Part shown: piece after piece, positions 46,226 to 56,161 of the stretch
Position numbering within the stretch: the first letter of the stretch is position 1
Layout of the letters: every line of letters begins with the position of its first letter
NCBI RefSeq assembly: GCF_002117485.1
Contig: NZ_CP021030.1
Coordinates: forward strand, 3,771,501 to 3,835,500
Reading direction: 5' to 3'
From: Rhizobium sp. NXC14
Lineage (GTDB): Bacteria > Pseudomonadota > Alphaproteobacteria > Rhizobiales > Rhizobiaceae
DNA: 64,000 nucleotides
Position numbers and translations under genes: made by a program
Notes under the pieces: model-generated
Seen by the model: the letters and a program-made list of their open reading frames with translations, nothing else
The model's database searches: none
What the model was told of the DNA's origin: nothing

Positions 46226-48223
46226 ATGACGAAGTCTTTCAGCTTCGGTCTTTTGACCGCGTCCATGCTGGCGCTGAGCGCGGGCGCCGCCTTTGCCGAT
46301 TACGAACTCAATATTCTTCACATCAACGATTTCCATTCACGCATCGAGTCGATCAACAAATTCGATTCCACCTGCTCGGCCGAGGAGGAAGGGAAGAAGG
46401 AATGCTTCGGCGGCGCCGCCCGCCTGAAGACTGCGATCGACCAGCGCCGCCAGGCGCTGTCGGGCAAGAATGTCCTTCTCCTGAATGCCGGCGACAATTT
46501 CCAGGGCTCGCTCTTTTACACCACCTACAAGGGCGCGGCCGAAGCCGAATTTTTGAATCTGATGAAGTTCGACGCCATGACCGTCGGCAATCATGAATTC
46601 GACGACAGCGAGGATGGGCTTGCGACCTTCCTCGACAAGGTGCAATTTCCCGTCGTGACCGCGAACGTCAAGGCGAGTGCCGTCTCAAAGCTCGGCGATC
46701 GCATCAAGCCCTCGCTGGTGCTCGATGTCGGCGGCCAGAAGATCGGCATCGTCGGCGCCGTCACCAATGATACGCCGGAGCTCTCCTCGCCCGGCCCGAA
46801 TGTCACGATCGAAGATGACGTTCAGACGATCACATCAGCCGTGCAGGACCTGAAAAGCCAGGGGGTCAACAAGATCATCGCGCTGACCCATGTCGGCTAT
46901 CCCCGCGACCTGGCGTTCATCGCCAAGATCCCGGACGTTGATGTCGTGGTCGGCGGCCACTCCCACAGCCTGCTTTCCAATACCGATCCGAAGGCTGAAG
47001 GCCCGTATCCGACGATGGTCGACAACCCCGGTGGCTATAAGGTGCCGGTCGTCCAGGCCGCCTCTTACAGCAAGTATCTCGGCGACATCGTCGTCAACTT
47101 CGACGACAATGGCGTCGTCAAGGATGCCAAGGGCGATCCAATCCTGATTGACTCGTCCTTTACACCCGATCCGGCCGTCGTCACCCGCGTCGCCGAACTG
47201 GCAAAACCGATCGAAGAACTGCGCAAAAAGGTGATCGGCTCCTCCGAAGGTCCTATCGAGGGCGATCGCAAGGTCTGCCGCGTCAAGGAATGCTCGATGG
47301 GCAATCTGGTGGCCGACGCCATGCTTGACCGTACAAGGAGCCAGGGCGTCACCATCGCCGTTCAGAATGGTGGCGGCCTGCGTGCGTCTATCGACGGCGG
47401 CGATGTCACGCAGGGCGAAGTCATCACCGTTCTGCCTTTCCAGAACACCCTCGCCACTTTTGAAGCCACTGGCGCGGAAGTCGTCAAGGCGCTTGAGAAC
47501 GGCGTCAGCCAAATCGATCAGGGCGCCGGCCGCTTCCCGCAGGTCGCCGGCCTGAAGTTCTCGTTCGACCAATCGAAGCCTGTCGGCAGCCGCGTCAGCG
47601 ATGTTCAGGTGAAGGAGGGCGACAATTTCGCGCCGATCGATCCGGCCAAGACCTACAAGATCGCCACCAACAACTTCATGCGATCAGGCGGCGATGGCTA
47701 TTCGATCTTCAAGGAAGGCAAGAACGCTTACGATTACGGTCCGGATCTCGCCGACGTGACTGCCGACTACGTGGCCGCGCATTCGCCCTATAAGCCCTAT
47801 ACCGATGGCCGTATCAACGAGGTGGCGCAGGCCGCGCCCGCACCCTCCGCGGAACCGGCGCCCGCCGCTCCGGCACCCGCGGCCCCTGCGCCTGCAGCTC
47901 CCGCTCCATCTGCCGAACCGAGCCCGGCTCCGGCAACGCCCGCTCCCGCAGAACCGGCGCCTGCACCTTCTGCACAGGCTCCCGCTGCAGAGCCCGCACC
48001 GGCCCCGAGCGCCCCTGCTCCAGCTACGGAGCCTCCCCCGGCCGCCGCTCCCGCATCCGCCACGCCGTCCACCCACGTCATCGCCGAGGGCGACACCTTC
48101 TGGGATCTCGCCGAGACCTTCTATGGCGATGGTACGCTGTGGCGGAAGCTTTCGGACGCCAATGGCAAGCCCAACCCACGTCATCTGACGGTCGGCAAGG
48201 AGATCCAGGTTCCCGCAAAGTAA
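46226..48223 (+). CDS. Exported 5'-nucleotidase/metallophosphatase with C-terminal LysM
   Basis: 665 residues. Signal peptide 1-24 (LLTASMLALSAGAAFADY). Metallophosphatase domain (about 26-330) with D35/H37 (LHINDFHSR), NAGDNFQGS and GNHEFDDS; 5_nucleotid_C domain (about 360-540) with NGGGLRASI and FQNTLATFE. A low-complexity Ala/Pro/Glu linker (about 535-613) then leads to a LysM domain (HVIAEGDTFWDLAETFYGDG) at the end. It likely dephosphorylates nucleotides in the periplasm while LysM anchors it to peptidoglycan (inference). Start chosen for signal peptide and SD AGGAGAACAGGG. Confidence 0.92.
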   Translation: MTKSFSFGLLTASMLALSAGAAFADYELNILHINDFHSRIESINKFDSTCSAEEEGKKECFGGAARLKTAIDQRRQALSGKNVLLLNAGDNFQGSLFYTTYKGAAEAEFLNLMKFDAMTVGNHEFDDSEDGLATFLDKVQFPVVTANVKASAVSKLGDRIKPSLVLDVGGQKIGIVGAVTNDTPELSSPGPNVTIEDDVQTITSAVQDLKSQGVNKIIALTHVGYPRDLAFIAKIPDVDVVVGGHSHSLLSNTDPKAEGPYPTMVDNPGGYKVPVVQAASYSKYLGDIVVNFDDNGVVKDAKGDPILIDSSFTPDPAVVTRVAELAKPIEELRKKVIGSSEGPIEGDRKVCRVKECSMGNLVADAMLDRTRSQGVTIAVQNGGGLRASIDGGDVTQGEVITVLPFQNTLATFEATGAEVVKALENGVSQIDQGAGRFPQVAGLKFSFDQSKPVGSRVSDVQVKEGDNFAPIDPAKTYKIATNNFMRSGGDGYSIFKEGKNAYDYGPDLADVTADYVAAHSPYKPYTDGRINEVAQAAPAPSAEPAPAAPAPAAPAPAAPAPSAEPSPAPATPAPAEPAPAPSAQAPAAEPAPAPSAPAPATEPPPAAAPASATPSTHVIAEGDTFWDLAETFYGDGTLWRKLSDANGKPNPRHLTVGKEIQVPAK

Positions 48224-48246
48224 GACGATTTGTCTCGACACCATCG

Positions 48247-48277
48247 GCCGGCCCGGGGTTTCCCGGGTCGGCTTTTC
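48247..48277 (+). terminator. Terminator of the nucleotidase gene
   Basis: GCCGGCCCGGG (48247-48257), loop GTTT, CCCGGGTCGGC (48262-48272; one G-U pair), then TTTTC. Confidence 0.88.
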
Positions 48278-48346
48278 TTTCTATAGGGTGAACCATGTTC
48301 TCGAGGCTGCGTATCAGCCGACGAGACAACGACCGTTGGGGCCAGA

Positions 48347-49381
48347 ATGACAGCAGATATTTCACTCCGTCCGGCAGATCATCCAGCCATCAAATCAGGC
48401 AAGATCGGCGTCCTGCTGGTCAATCTCGGCACGCCCGACGGCACCGACTACACCTCAATGCGCCGCTATCTCAAGGAGTTCCTGACCGATCGCCGCGTCA
48501 TCGAATGGTCTCGCTGGAAGTGGTATCCGATCCTCTTTGGCATCGTGCTCAACACCCGTCCACAGAAAGTCGGCAAGGCCTATCAGTTGATCTGGAACAA
48601 GGAGAAAAACGAAAGTTATCTCCGCACCTACACGCGCAACCAGTCGGAACTGATGACCGAGCGCCTGCGGGATCTCGAAAATGTCAAGGTCGACTGGGCG
48701 ATGCGCTACGGCACGCCGTCGATCGCTTCGCGCATCGACGCGCTGAAGCAAGAAGGCTGCGACCGTATCGTGCTTTTCCCGCTTTATCCGCAATATGCGG
48801 CGGCGACGACCGCGACGGTCAACGACAAGGCTTTCCAGAAGCTGCTCACCATGCGCTGGCAGCCGGCGCTGCGCACCGTGCCCGACTATCATGACGACGA
48901 GACCTATATCGAGGCGCTCGCCCAATCCGTCGAAAAGCACCTTTCGACGCTCGACTGGAAGCCGGAAATGCTGCTCGCCTCCTTCCACGGCATTCCGATG
49001 TCCTATTTCAAAGAGGGCGATCCCTATTACTGCCAATGCCAGAAGACCGGCCGGCTGCTGCGCGAGCGCCTCGGGCTGACCAAGGAAAACTTCATGGTCA
49101 CCTTCCAGTCCCGCTTCGGGCCGGAGGAATGGTTGCCGCCCTATACCGACAAGACCGTGGAGAAGCTCGCTCAGGACGGCGTCAAGCGCATCGCCGTCAT
49201 CAATCCCGGCTTCGTCTCCGACTGTCTGGAAACGCTCGAGGAGATCGCCGAACAGGCCGCCCACTCATTCCATGAGAATGGTGGCGAGAAGTTCGCGCAT
49301 ATCCCCTGCCTCAACGACAGCGAGGACGGCATGACGGTGCTGGAAAAGGTCGTTCGCCGCGAGCTGCAGGGCTGGGTCTGA
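48347..49381 (+). CDS. hemH: Ferrochelatase
   Basis: 344 residues. Inserts ferrous iron into protoporphyrin IX, the last step of haem synthesis. N-terminal GVLLVNLGTPDGTDYTSMRR; catalytic His in LLASFHGIPMSYFKEGDPYY; Glu in NPGFVSDCLETLEEI. Cysteines at CQCQKT and VSDCLE could be relevant to an Fe-S-type ferrochelatase but this is not established here. Starts 74 bp after the terminator; the gap 49382-49565 to the SPFH gene shows nothing else. Confidence 0.96.
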   Translation: MTADISLRPADHPAIKSGKIGVLLVNLGTPDGTDYTSMRRYLKEFLTDRRVIEWSRWKWYPILFGIVLNTRPQKVGKAYQLIWNKEKNESYLRTYTRNQSELMTERLRDLENVKVDWAMRYGTPSIASRIDALKQEGCDRIVLFPLYPQYAAATTATVNDKAFQKLLTMRWQPALRTVPDYHDDETYIEALAQSVEKHLSTLDWKPEMLLASFHGIPMSYFKEGDPYYCQCQKTGRLLRERLGLTKENFMVTFQSRFGPEEWLPPYTDKTVEKLAQDGVKRIAVINPGFVSDCLETLEEIAEQAAHSFHENGGEKFAHIPCLNDSEDGMTVLEKVVRRELQGWV

Positions 49382-49565
49382 GAGACTCTCGACAGAAAGC
49401 TGGGGCCGGACAAGTCGCCGGTAACAGTCGGGTGACGTAGCCGAGGCGGAACCTCCTTCTCAGTTGGAGTCGGGGCGGTTGCGCCCTCATTTCTTCCTCG
49501 CAAATAACGTGCTAACTCACCACATCAGTTGGGCAGGCGCGCATGCGCCGATGGGAGGAATTTTC

Positions 49566-50597
49566 ATGCTGTTCGGCGGCTTCGACATCGTCGTGATCGT
49601 GCTGGTCATCTTCGTCATTTTGGTGCTCTTTGCCGGGATCAAGACCGTACCGCAGGGCTATCGCTACACCATCGAGCGCTTCGGCCGTTATACCCGCACG
49701 CTGGAGCCGGGCCTCAACCTCATCACTCCCTTCATCGAGCGCGTCGGAGCGCGAATGAACGTGATGGAGCAGGTACTGAATGTGCCGACCCAGGAAGTGA
49801 TTACCAAAGACAATGCCTCGGTTTCAGCCGATGCCGTCGCCTTCTTTCAGGTTCTGAATGCTGCCCAGGCCGCCTACCAGGTTTCCCACCTCGAAAATGC
49901 CATCCTCAATCTCACCATGACCAACATCCGCTCGGTCATGGGCTCCATGGATCTCGACGAACTGCTTTCCAACCGCGACGCGATCAATGACCGGCTACTG
50001 CGCGTCGTCGATGAGGCGGTGCAGCCCTGGGGCATTAAGGTCACCCGCGTCGAAATCAAGGACATCCAGCCGCCGCGCGACCTCGTCGATGCGATGGCCC
50101 GCCAGATGAAGGCCGAGCGCGAGAAGCGCGCCCAGGTACTGGAAGCCGAAGGAGCGCGCAACGCGCAGATCCTCAGGGCCGAGGGCGCCAAGCAATCCGC
50201 CATTTTGCAGGCAGAAGGCCAGCGCGAAGCCGCCTTCCGCAACGCCGAAGCCCGCGAGCGACTGGCCGAGGCCGAAGCCAAGGCGACGAAGATGGTCTCC
50301 GAAGCGATTGCCGCCGGTGATGTTCAGGCGATCAACTATTTCGTCGCCCAGAAATACACCGAAGCGCTCGCCTCGGTCGGCTCGGCGCCCAATTCCAAGA
50401 TCGTGCTGATGCCGATGGAAGCCTCTTCCATCCTGAGCTCGCTCGGCGGCATCGGCGCCATCGCCCGCGAAGTCTTCGGGGACGCCGGCAATCCGCCGCC
50501 GCCTTCCCCGCCGCGTCCGCGTCCCGCGCCGATCCGCTCTACGCCGCCGATCAATCCGCCTGCCCCCAATCCCTTCAATCCGGATCAGGAGCGATAA
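49566..50597 (+). CDS. SPFH/stomatin-like membrane protein
   Basis: 343 residues. N-terminal membrane helix [20 protein letters not shown] (about 7-26), SPFH/Band 7 domain (about 27-220: [52 protein letters not shown]), then a long charged coiled coil with [16 protein letters not shown] repeats and a Pro-rich tail. QmcA/HflK-like. SD GGGAGGA at the ATG (49566). Paired with NfeD three bases later: the classic SPFH-NfeD membrane pair. Confidence 0.93.
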   Translation: MLFGGFDIVVIVLVIFVILVLFAGIKTVPQGYRYTIERFGRYTRTLEPGLNLITPFIERVGARMNVMEQVLNVPTQEVITKDNASVSADAVAFFQVLNAAQAAYQVSHLENAILNLTMTNIRSVMGSMDLDELLSNRDAINDRLLRVVDEAVQPWGIKVTRVEIKDIQPPRDLVDAMARQMKAEREKRAQVLEAEGARNAQILRAEGAKQSAILQAEGQREAAFRNAEARERLAEAEAKATKMVSEAIAAGDVQAINYFVAQKYTEALASVGSAPNSKIVLMPMEASSILSSLGGIGAIAREVFGDAGNPPPPSPPRPRPAPIRSTPPINPPAPNPFNPDQER

Positions 50598-50600
50598 GCC

Positions 50601-51056
50601 ATGCTGGCGAAGATCATCGCCGAACTCGGTCCATGGAACTGGTGGGTTGCGGGCCTCGTGCTGCTCGCCGCCGAAATGATCGTGCCCGGTTTCTTCCTCG
50701 TCTGGATCGGCCTCGCGGCCTTGATCGTCGGCGCACTGTCGCTGCTCTTCTGGGACAGCGCCTTCTGGGTCTGGGAACTGCAAGCGATCCTTTTTGCGGT
50801 TCTGGCCGTCGCCACGACCTTTGCTGGCCGCCGGCTGACGCTGCGCAGCGCCGAGACCGACGAGCCCTTCCTCAATCAGCGCGGCGCAAGTCTTGTCGGA
50901 CGCACTGCCACGCTGCAGGAGCCGATCCGCGAGGGCCGCGGCCGCATCCGCCTCGACGATACGCTATGGCAGGTAATGGGGCCCGATTTGCCCGTAGGAA
51001 CACAGGTGAAGGTCATCTCGTGTCATGGCCGCGACCTGCGGGTCGAACCGGTCTGA
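50601..51056 (+). CDS. NfeD family membrane protein
   Basis: 151 residues. Three or four membrane helices (WWVAGLVLLAAEMIVPGFFL, WIGLAALIVGALSLLF, AILFAVLAVATTFAG) then an OB-like domain ending SCHGRDLRVEPV. NfeD short form, partner of the SPFH protein upstream. Its TGA abuts the convergent kdsD stop with no base between. Confidence 0.9.
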   Translation: MLAKIIAELGPWNWWVAGLVLLAAEMIVPGFFLVWIGLAALIVGALSLLFWDSAFWVWELQAILFAVLAVATTFAGRRLTLRSAETDEPFLNQRGASLVGRTATLQEPIREGRGRIRLDDTLWQVMGPDLPVGTQVKVISCHGRDLRVEPV

Positions 51057-52052
51057 TCAGGCGACGCCGATCCGCAGCAGGTCGTGGAAGTGCACCAGCC
51101 CGATCGGCCTGATATCCTCGTCGATAACGATCAGGGCACCGATGTGGTGCTGGTTGAGCAGCGCCAGAGCCGCCGTCGCCAGCACCGTCGGTTTCACCGT
51201 CTTCGGCGTCGTCGTCATGATGTCGTCGACGGCAAGCTCAGCAAGATTGCGGCTCAGGTTCCGAGCCATGTCGCCTTCGGTGACGATGCCGCAGAGCCGC
51301 CCATCCTCGTCGAGCACGCCGACGCAGCCGAAATGCTTGCGCGACAGCACCGTGATCGCCTGCGGCATCGGCGTGCCTTTGGCAACGAGCGGCACCTTCT
51401 CGCCGGTATGCATGATATCGGCGACATGCATCAGGCTCGCACCCAGCTTGCCACCGGGATGAAAAACGTGGAAATCGGTGGCGGAAAAGCCCCGCGCCTC
51501 CAGGAGTGCGACCGCCAAGGCGTCGCCGAGTGCAAGCTGCATCAGCGTCGAGGTCGTCGGCGCCAGCCCGTTGGGGCAGGCTTCCTGTTCATTCGGGACC
51601 AGAAGCACGATGTCGGCGGCCGTCGCAAGCGAGGAAGCTTCGCTGCAGGTGATCGCGATCAAGGGGATCGAGAAGCGCCGCGTGAAGGAAATGATACTCT
51701 TGAGCTCGGCGCTCTCGCCGCCTTTGGAAATCGCCAAGACGACGTCATCGCGCGCGATCATGCCGAGATCGCCATGATTGGCTTCGGCCGCATGCACGAA
51801 AAAGGCGGGGGTGCCGGTCGAGGCGAATGTCGCCGCGAGCTTGGTACCGATATGGCCGCTCTTGCCGACGCCGGTAACGATGACCCGGCCGGAGATGTCG
51901 CCGATGATTTCGACGGCGCGGGTGAAAGGGCCGGCCAGTCCGTTGTCAAAGGCCCGTTCGAGCGCTTCAAGACCGCGTTTCTCGGTCTCTATCGTGCGTT
52001 TTGCCGATTCGAGCACGCTGTTTTCAACGAGTTTGATCGCTCTTCTGTTCAT
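51057..52052 (-). CDS. kdsD: KpsF/GutQ-type arabinose-5-phosphate isomerase
   Basis: 331 residues. SIS sugar-isomerase domain (about 30-180: TGVGKSGHIGTKLAATFAST, ISKGGESAE) and two CBS repeats (about 205-325). Interconverts ribulose-5-P and arabinose-5-P for KDO in lipopolysaccharide. Converges directly on nfeD. Start at 52052 (MNRRAIKLVENSVLESA); no better start was seen. Confidence 0.95.
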   Translation of the reverse strand: MNRRAIKLVENSVLESAKRTIETEKRGLEALERAFDNGLAGPFTRAVEIIGDISGRVIVTGVGKSGHIGTKLAATFASTGTPAFFVHAAEANHGDLGMIARDDVVLAISKGGESAELKSIISFTRRFSIPLIAITCSEASSLATAADIVLLVPNEQEACPNGLAPTTSTLMQLALGDALAVALLEARGFSATDFHVFHPGGKLGASLMHVADIMHTGEKVPLVAKGTPMPQAITVLSRKHFGCVGVLDEDGRLCGIVTEGDMARNLSRNLAELAVDDIMTTTPKTVKPTVLATAALALLNQHHIGALIVIDEDIRPIGLVHFHDLLRIGVA

Positions 52053-52192
52053 GGAGATGCGTTAGACCTTTTCACTTTCCAAGTCCACCCCGCACCATTT
52101 CCGAATTGTGAACAGCGCCCGCCGGCGACAACGAATGATTAACCACAAGGCTTTACCTTTGAGTAAGAACCGAAAGCATGTCAGGCGAGTGA

Positions 52193-53725
52193 ATGGGCCA
52201 ACCAAAACAGACGAGCAGTGTGACGCCGCTCCGCGCGATGAGGCGTGTCGTCTACTTTACTGCCTTCGGCACACTGCTGTTCGGCCAGACTGCAGCACTC
52301 GCACAGTCCGCCTCACAGCAGCCTGTCGCTAGCCGCTCCGCCAGCCCGGACAATCGCACTACGAACAATGCCGCAGCCAGCTTCGATGACGAAATCAGCG
52401 TTTCTGCCACTCCTGTGGCAACGGGTGCGGCGGGAGATCCGGACGATACCCAGCAGAGGCCCGCCATACCGGACGCGCAAGCCGGTGACGACATTACCGG
52501 CTCCATTCTCGATGAGGACATGCGCCGACTGAACACCCGTGAAGCGCGGATCGACGAGACGCCGCCGATCCGCAGGGCTGGCGAAAATGCCTCGACGGCA
52601 GAAACACCCGGCATTGCGATCGGCACCTTCGTGCTCCGTCCGAGCGTGACCCAAAGCATCAACACCGAGACCACCAAGGACGGCAATACCAGGCAGCGGC
52701 GCGCTTTCCTCGAAACGGACGCAGCCGCGACGCTCACCTCCGACTGGGGACGGCACCAGCTGACCGTGACCTCGGAAGGCGCCTGGCAGAGGAATATCAG
52801 CGGTGAAGGCGAGGAGCAGCCGTCATTCAAGGTCAACGGCGATCTCCGGCTGGACCTTCCCGACGACACGGTCGCGCATCTCACGGCCGGCTATAACTTC
52901 TACCGCGAGGATACGGACGATCCCGACGCCATCGCCGATGCCACACAGCAGTCCGACGTGCAGGAGTTCACCGCCGGCGCCTCCGTCCAGCGCGATTTCG
53001 GCATCTTGCGCGGCACGACGGCGCTCGCCCTGAACCGTTCGATCTATTCCGACGCCACGCTTGCGAACGGCACGACCGTGGCGTTGAGCGATCGCAATCA
53101 GACGACCGGTACGCTGCGCGGTCGCGTCGGCTACGAGCTGTCGCCGGCGCTCATCCCATTCATCGAGGCCACGATCGGCCGTACGATCTACGACGAGACG
53201 CGCGATTCCGCCGGTTACGAGCGCTCAAGCCATAGTTATGGCGCCAAAGCCGGCGTCGAGGTCGACCTCGGCGAAAAGCTGAAGGGTGAAGTCGGCGTCG
53301 GCTACGAAAGGGCGGATTTCGAAGACAGCCGGCTGACCTCGATCGATACGGCCACGCTCGATGCGAGCCTGCTCTGGTCACCGATCCGCGGCACCGACGT
53401 CAATCTCGACCTGCAGACGAGCATCCAGCCCTCGACCACCGCTGGCGAGAGCGGCTACGTCTCGCATGCGCTGACGACGACGGTCACCCACCAGCTGCGC
53501 GACAATCTGGTCGGAACCATGATCGGCGGCGTCATATGGCGCGACTATCCCACCGACAGCACAATTAGCGACGAGCTCGTCTATACTGCGGCGACCGGCC
53601 TGACCTGGAACATCAACCGCTATCTCGATCTCACCAGCACGCTTGGCTACGAACTGACGACACGCAAGGACGCCGACGACTCGCGGCAATGGCGCGCGGG
53701 GGTCGGCCTCAAGCTGAAAAGATAA
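52193..53725 (+). CDS. Outer-membrane beta-barrel protein (BBP2-like)
   Basis: 510 residues. N-terminal signal sequence (about 17-37: RRVVYFTAFGTLLFGQTAAL), a long Ser/Asp-rich linker about 40-130, then a repeating beta pattern of alternating polar and hydrophobic residues rich in aromatic ends from about residue 145, ending LKLKR-like GVGLKLKR. This resembles the BBP2_2 outer-membrane beta-barrels associated with polysaccharide export. Start ATG 52193. Divergent from kdsD; terminator at 53721 shared with galU. Confidence 0.75.
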   Translation: MGQPKQTSSVTPLRAMRRVVYFTAFGTLLFGQTAALAQSASQQPVASRSASPDNRTTNNAAASFDDEISVSATPVATGAAGDPDDTQQRPAIPDAQAGDDITGSILDEDMRRLNTREARIDETPPIRRAGENASTAETPGIAIGTFVLRPSVTQSINTETTKDGNTRQRRAFLETDAAATLTSDWGRHQLTVTSEGAWQRNISGEGEEQPSFKVNGDLRLDLPDDTVAHLTAGYNFYREDTDDPDAIADATQQSDVQEFTAGASVQRDFGILRGTTALALNRSIYSDATLANGTTVALSDRNQTTGTLRGRVGYELSPALIPFIEATIGRTIYDETRDSAGYERSSHSYGAKAGVEVDLGEKLKGEVGVGYERADFEDSRLTSIDTATLDASLLWSPIRGTDVNLDLQTSIQPSTTAGESGYVSHALTTTVTHQLRDNLVGTMIGGVIWRDYPTDSTISDELVYTAATGLTWNINRYLDLTSTLGYELTTRKDADDSRQWRAGVGLKLKR

Positions 53726-53759
53726 ACGCCGCGCTTCGATGGAAGGCGCGGCGTTTATC
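53721..53759. terminator. Bidirectional terminator between barrel gene and galU
   Basis: GATAAACGCCGCGC (53721-53734) pairs with GCGCGGCGTTTATC (53746-53759). The left arm contains the barrel gene's stop codon. Confidence 0.85.
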
Positions 53760-53781
53760 AATGACAAGTCTGAGTGAAGCC

Positions 53782-54669
53782 TTACTTCAGCCCTGCGAGC
53801 AGTTCCTTGAAGCCGCCTTCGACAGACGGACGGATATCAGCACGTTCGAGGGCGTAGGCGACGTTTGCCAGGATGAAGCCGTCCTTGGCGCCGCAATCGT
53901 AGGTCGTGCCGCGGAAATGGTAGCCGGCGAAATCCTGTTCCTTCAGTAGCTTCAGCATGCCGTCGGTGAGCTGGATCTCGTTGCCGGCACCACGTTCCTG
54001 AGTTTCGAGGATCTTAAAGATCTCCGGTTGCAGGATGTAGCGGCCGTTGATGAAGAAGTTGGACGGCGCCGTTCCCTTGGCAGGCTTTTCCACCATGCCG
54101 GTGATGCGGAAGCCTTCGCCGATCGCTTCGCCGACGCCGACGATGCCGTATTTATGAGCCTGATCGGGCGCACATTCCTCGACGGCGATGATATTGCCGC
54201 CGCTCTGGCTGTAGAGGTCGATCATCCCCTTCATGCAGCCCTTGTCGCCCTTCATGATCATATCCGGCAGCAGCAGCGCAAAAGGTTCGTCGCCGACGAT
54301 TTCGCGGGCGCACCAGACGGCGTGACCGAGGCCGAGCGGTTCCTGCTGACGGGTGAAGCTTACCGTTCCTGCCTTCGGCAGTTGCTCGGCAAGAAGGGTA
54401 ATTTCCGCTTCCTTGGCTCGCTCGCGCAGCGTCTGTTCCAGCTCGAAATGGATGTCGAAGTAGTCTTCGATAATGTGCTTGTTGCGTCCGGTAACGAAGA
54501 CCAGATGCTCGATTCCGGCTTCGAGCGCCTCATCGACGACATATTGAATGATAGGCTTGTCGACAACGGTCAACATTTCCTTCGGAACAGCCTTCGTTGC
54601 CGGCAGGAACCGCGTTCCCAACCCTGCCACCGGAAAAACTGCCTTACGAACTTTATTGTGATGCGCCAC
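53782..54669 (-). CDS. galU: UTP-glucose-1-phosphate uridylyltransferase
   Basis: 295 residues. Makes UDP-glucose for exopolysaccharide and LPS (exoN in Sinorhizobium). Motifs: [19 protein letters not shown] (nucleotide binding), [37 protein letters not shown] and [16 protein letters not shown] start at 54669 with AGGAGG five bases upstream. Length normal. Divergent from the transglycosylase gene; the 204-bp spacer 54670-54873 holds presumed promoters but no clear box. Confidence 0.96.
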   Translation of the reverse strand: MAHHNKVRKAVFPVAGLGTRFLPATKAVPKEMLTVVDKPIIQYVVDEALEAGIEHLVFVTGRNKHIIEDYFDIHFELEQTLRERAKEAEITLLAEQLPKAGTVSFTRQQEPLGLGHAVWCAREIVGDEPFALLLPDMIMKGDKGCMKGMIDLYSQSGGNIIAVEECAPDQAHKYGIVGVGEAIGEGFRITGMVEKPAKGTAPSNFFINGRYILQPEIFKILETQERGAGNEIQLTDGMLKLLKEQDFAGYHFRGTTYDCGAKDGFILANVAYALERADIRPSVEGGFKELLAGLK

Positions 54670-54873
54670 ACAGGCCTCCTGCTTTGACTAAATCGCCTTT
54701 TAAATAAAGCCGTTCATGTCTGACTAGTATAGAATTGCTACTGTTTTGCAATGGTGACCGCCGCGGGCCGCCATGGTAAAGAATTTGTTGACTCCGTTCC
54801 TGTAGTCTCGGGTCTGGGCGGACATGATGCCCCCTGCTGCACCGAAAACTGAAGATGACGGATACGACTGTCG

Positions 54874-56097
54874 ATGATCCAGAATCACAAAAACTCCCTT
54901 CGTGGCCTTGCTCTCGCCCTCGTTGTCGCCGCCCAGGTGGGGCTCGCCCCCGACAACGCGAAAGCCGATTCCCGGTTCCAGAAATGGATCGCGGACTTTT
55001 ACCAAACAGCCGCTGAGAGTGGCATCAGTAAGGCAACTTATCAAAAGGCCTTTTCCGGGGTGAGCGAACCCGACCCGACCGTGCTCGAAAAGGCGGCCTA
55101 TCAACCGGAATTCACCTCGAAGATCTGGGATTACATTGATTCCCGCGTTAACCCCTACACCGTCAGGATCGGCCGCGAGATGGCCGTCAAGCATGCGCGG
55201 ACGCTCAATGCGATCGAGCAGCGCTTCGGCGTCGACAAGACCATTCTGCTCGCGATCTGGTCGATGGAATCGAATTACGGCGCGATTCTCGACAAGGACG
55301 ACCGGCTGCACTATGTGCCGCGCGCACTGGCAACCCTTGCCTATGCCGATCCGAGCCGCGCCAAATTCGCCAAGAAGCAGCTGGTTGCCGCGCTGAAGAT
55401 CCTCCAGAACGGCGATGTGCCGGCACGTCAGATGACCGGCTCCTGGGCGGGCGCCATGGGCCACACTCAGTTCATCCCGACAAGCTATCTGCTCTACGCT
55501 GTCGATGCCGACGGCAACGGCCATCGCGATATCTGGAATTCGGTGCCGGACGCGCTGGCGACCTCGGCCAATCTCCTGATGAAGAACGGCTGGGATACTG
55601 GCAAGACCTGGGGCTACGAGGTCGTCGTCCCCGCGGCAGCCGCCAAGCAGATCGGCAAGACCCATACGCTCGCCCAATGGGCGGAGCTCGGCCTGAAACG
55701 GCCGAATGGCAAGGCCTTCCGCGACGGCGGCACCAAAGCCGTATTGAAAATGCCGGCCGGAGCCGGCGGCCCCGGCTTTCTGATGACGGCAAACTTCTTC
55801 ACCATCAAGAACTATAATGCGTCGGACAGCTATGCGCTTGCCGTCGGCCTGCTGGCCGACCAGATCGCCGGCTATGGCGGCATGCAGCAGCGCTGGCCGC
55901 GTCCCGACGGCGCGCTCGACATCACCGAGAAATTCGAGCTGCAGACTCGTCTCAAGACGCTCGGATATTACAATGGCGAGGTCGACGGCAATTTCGGCTC
56001 AGGTTCGAAAGCGGCGATATCGGCCGTGCAGGAGCGAATCGGCATGCAGCCGGACGGCGAGCCCTCGTTGCCGCTTCTGAACGCGCTTCGCCGCTAG
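54874..56097 (+). CDS. Lytic murein transglycosylase with peptidoglycan-binding domain
   Basis: 407 residues. Signal peptide 1-about 31 (GLALALVVAAQVGLAPDNAK), MltB/SLT_2 domain about 35-330 with catalytic Glu in LAIWSMESNYGAILD and the family MTGSWAGAMGHTQFIPTSYL, and PG_binding_1 at about 345-405 (LQTRLKTLGYYNGEVDGNFG). Cleaves the glycan strand with anhydromuramic ends. Start chosen for the signal peptide. 64 bp before the DUF459 gene. Confidence 0.94.
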   Translation: MIQNHKNSLRGLALALVVAAQVGLAPDNAKADSRFQKWIADFYQTAAESGISKATYQKAFSGVSEPDPTVLEKAAYQPEFTSKIWDYIDSRVNPYTVRIGREMAVKHARTLNAIEQRFGVDKTILLAIWSMESNYGAILDKDDRLHYVPRALATLAYADPSRAKFAKKQLVAALKILQNGDVPARQMTGSWAGAMGHTQFIPTSYLLYAVDADGNGHRDIWNSVPDALATSANLLMKNGWDTGKTWGYEVVVPAAAAKQIGKTHTLAQWAELGLKRPNGKAFRDGGTKAVLKMPAGAGGPGFLMTANFFTIKNYNASDSYALAVGLLADQIAGYGGMQQRWPRPDGALDITEKFELQTRLKTLGYYNGEVDGNFGSGSKAAISAVQERIGMQPDGEPSLPLLNALRR

Positions 56098-56161
56098 AAG
56101 CGGCCCAACCGTGACCTACATAGCGGGGGTAGAAGCTGGCTTGCCCTCTGCGGAACTGCCC

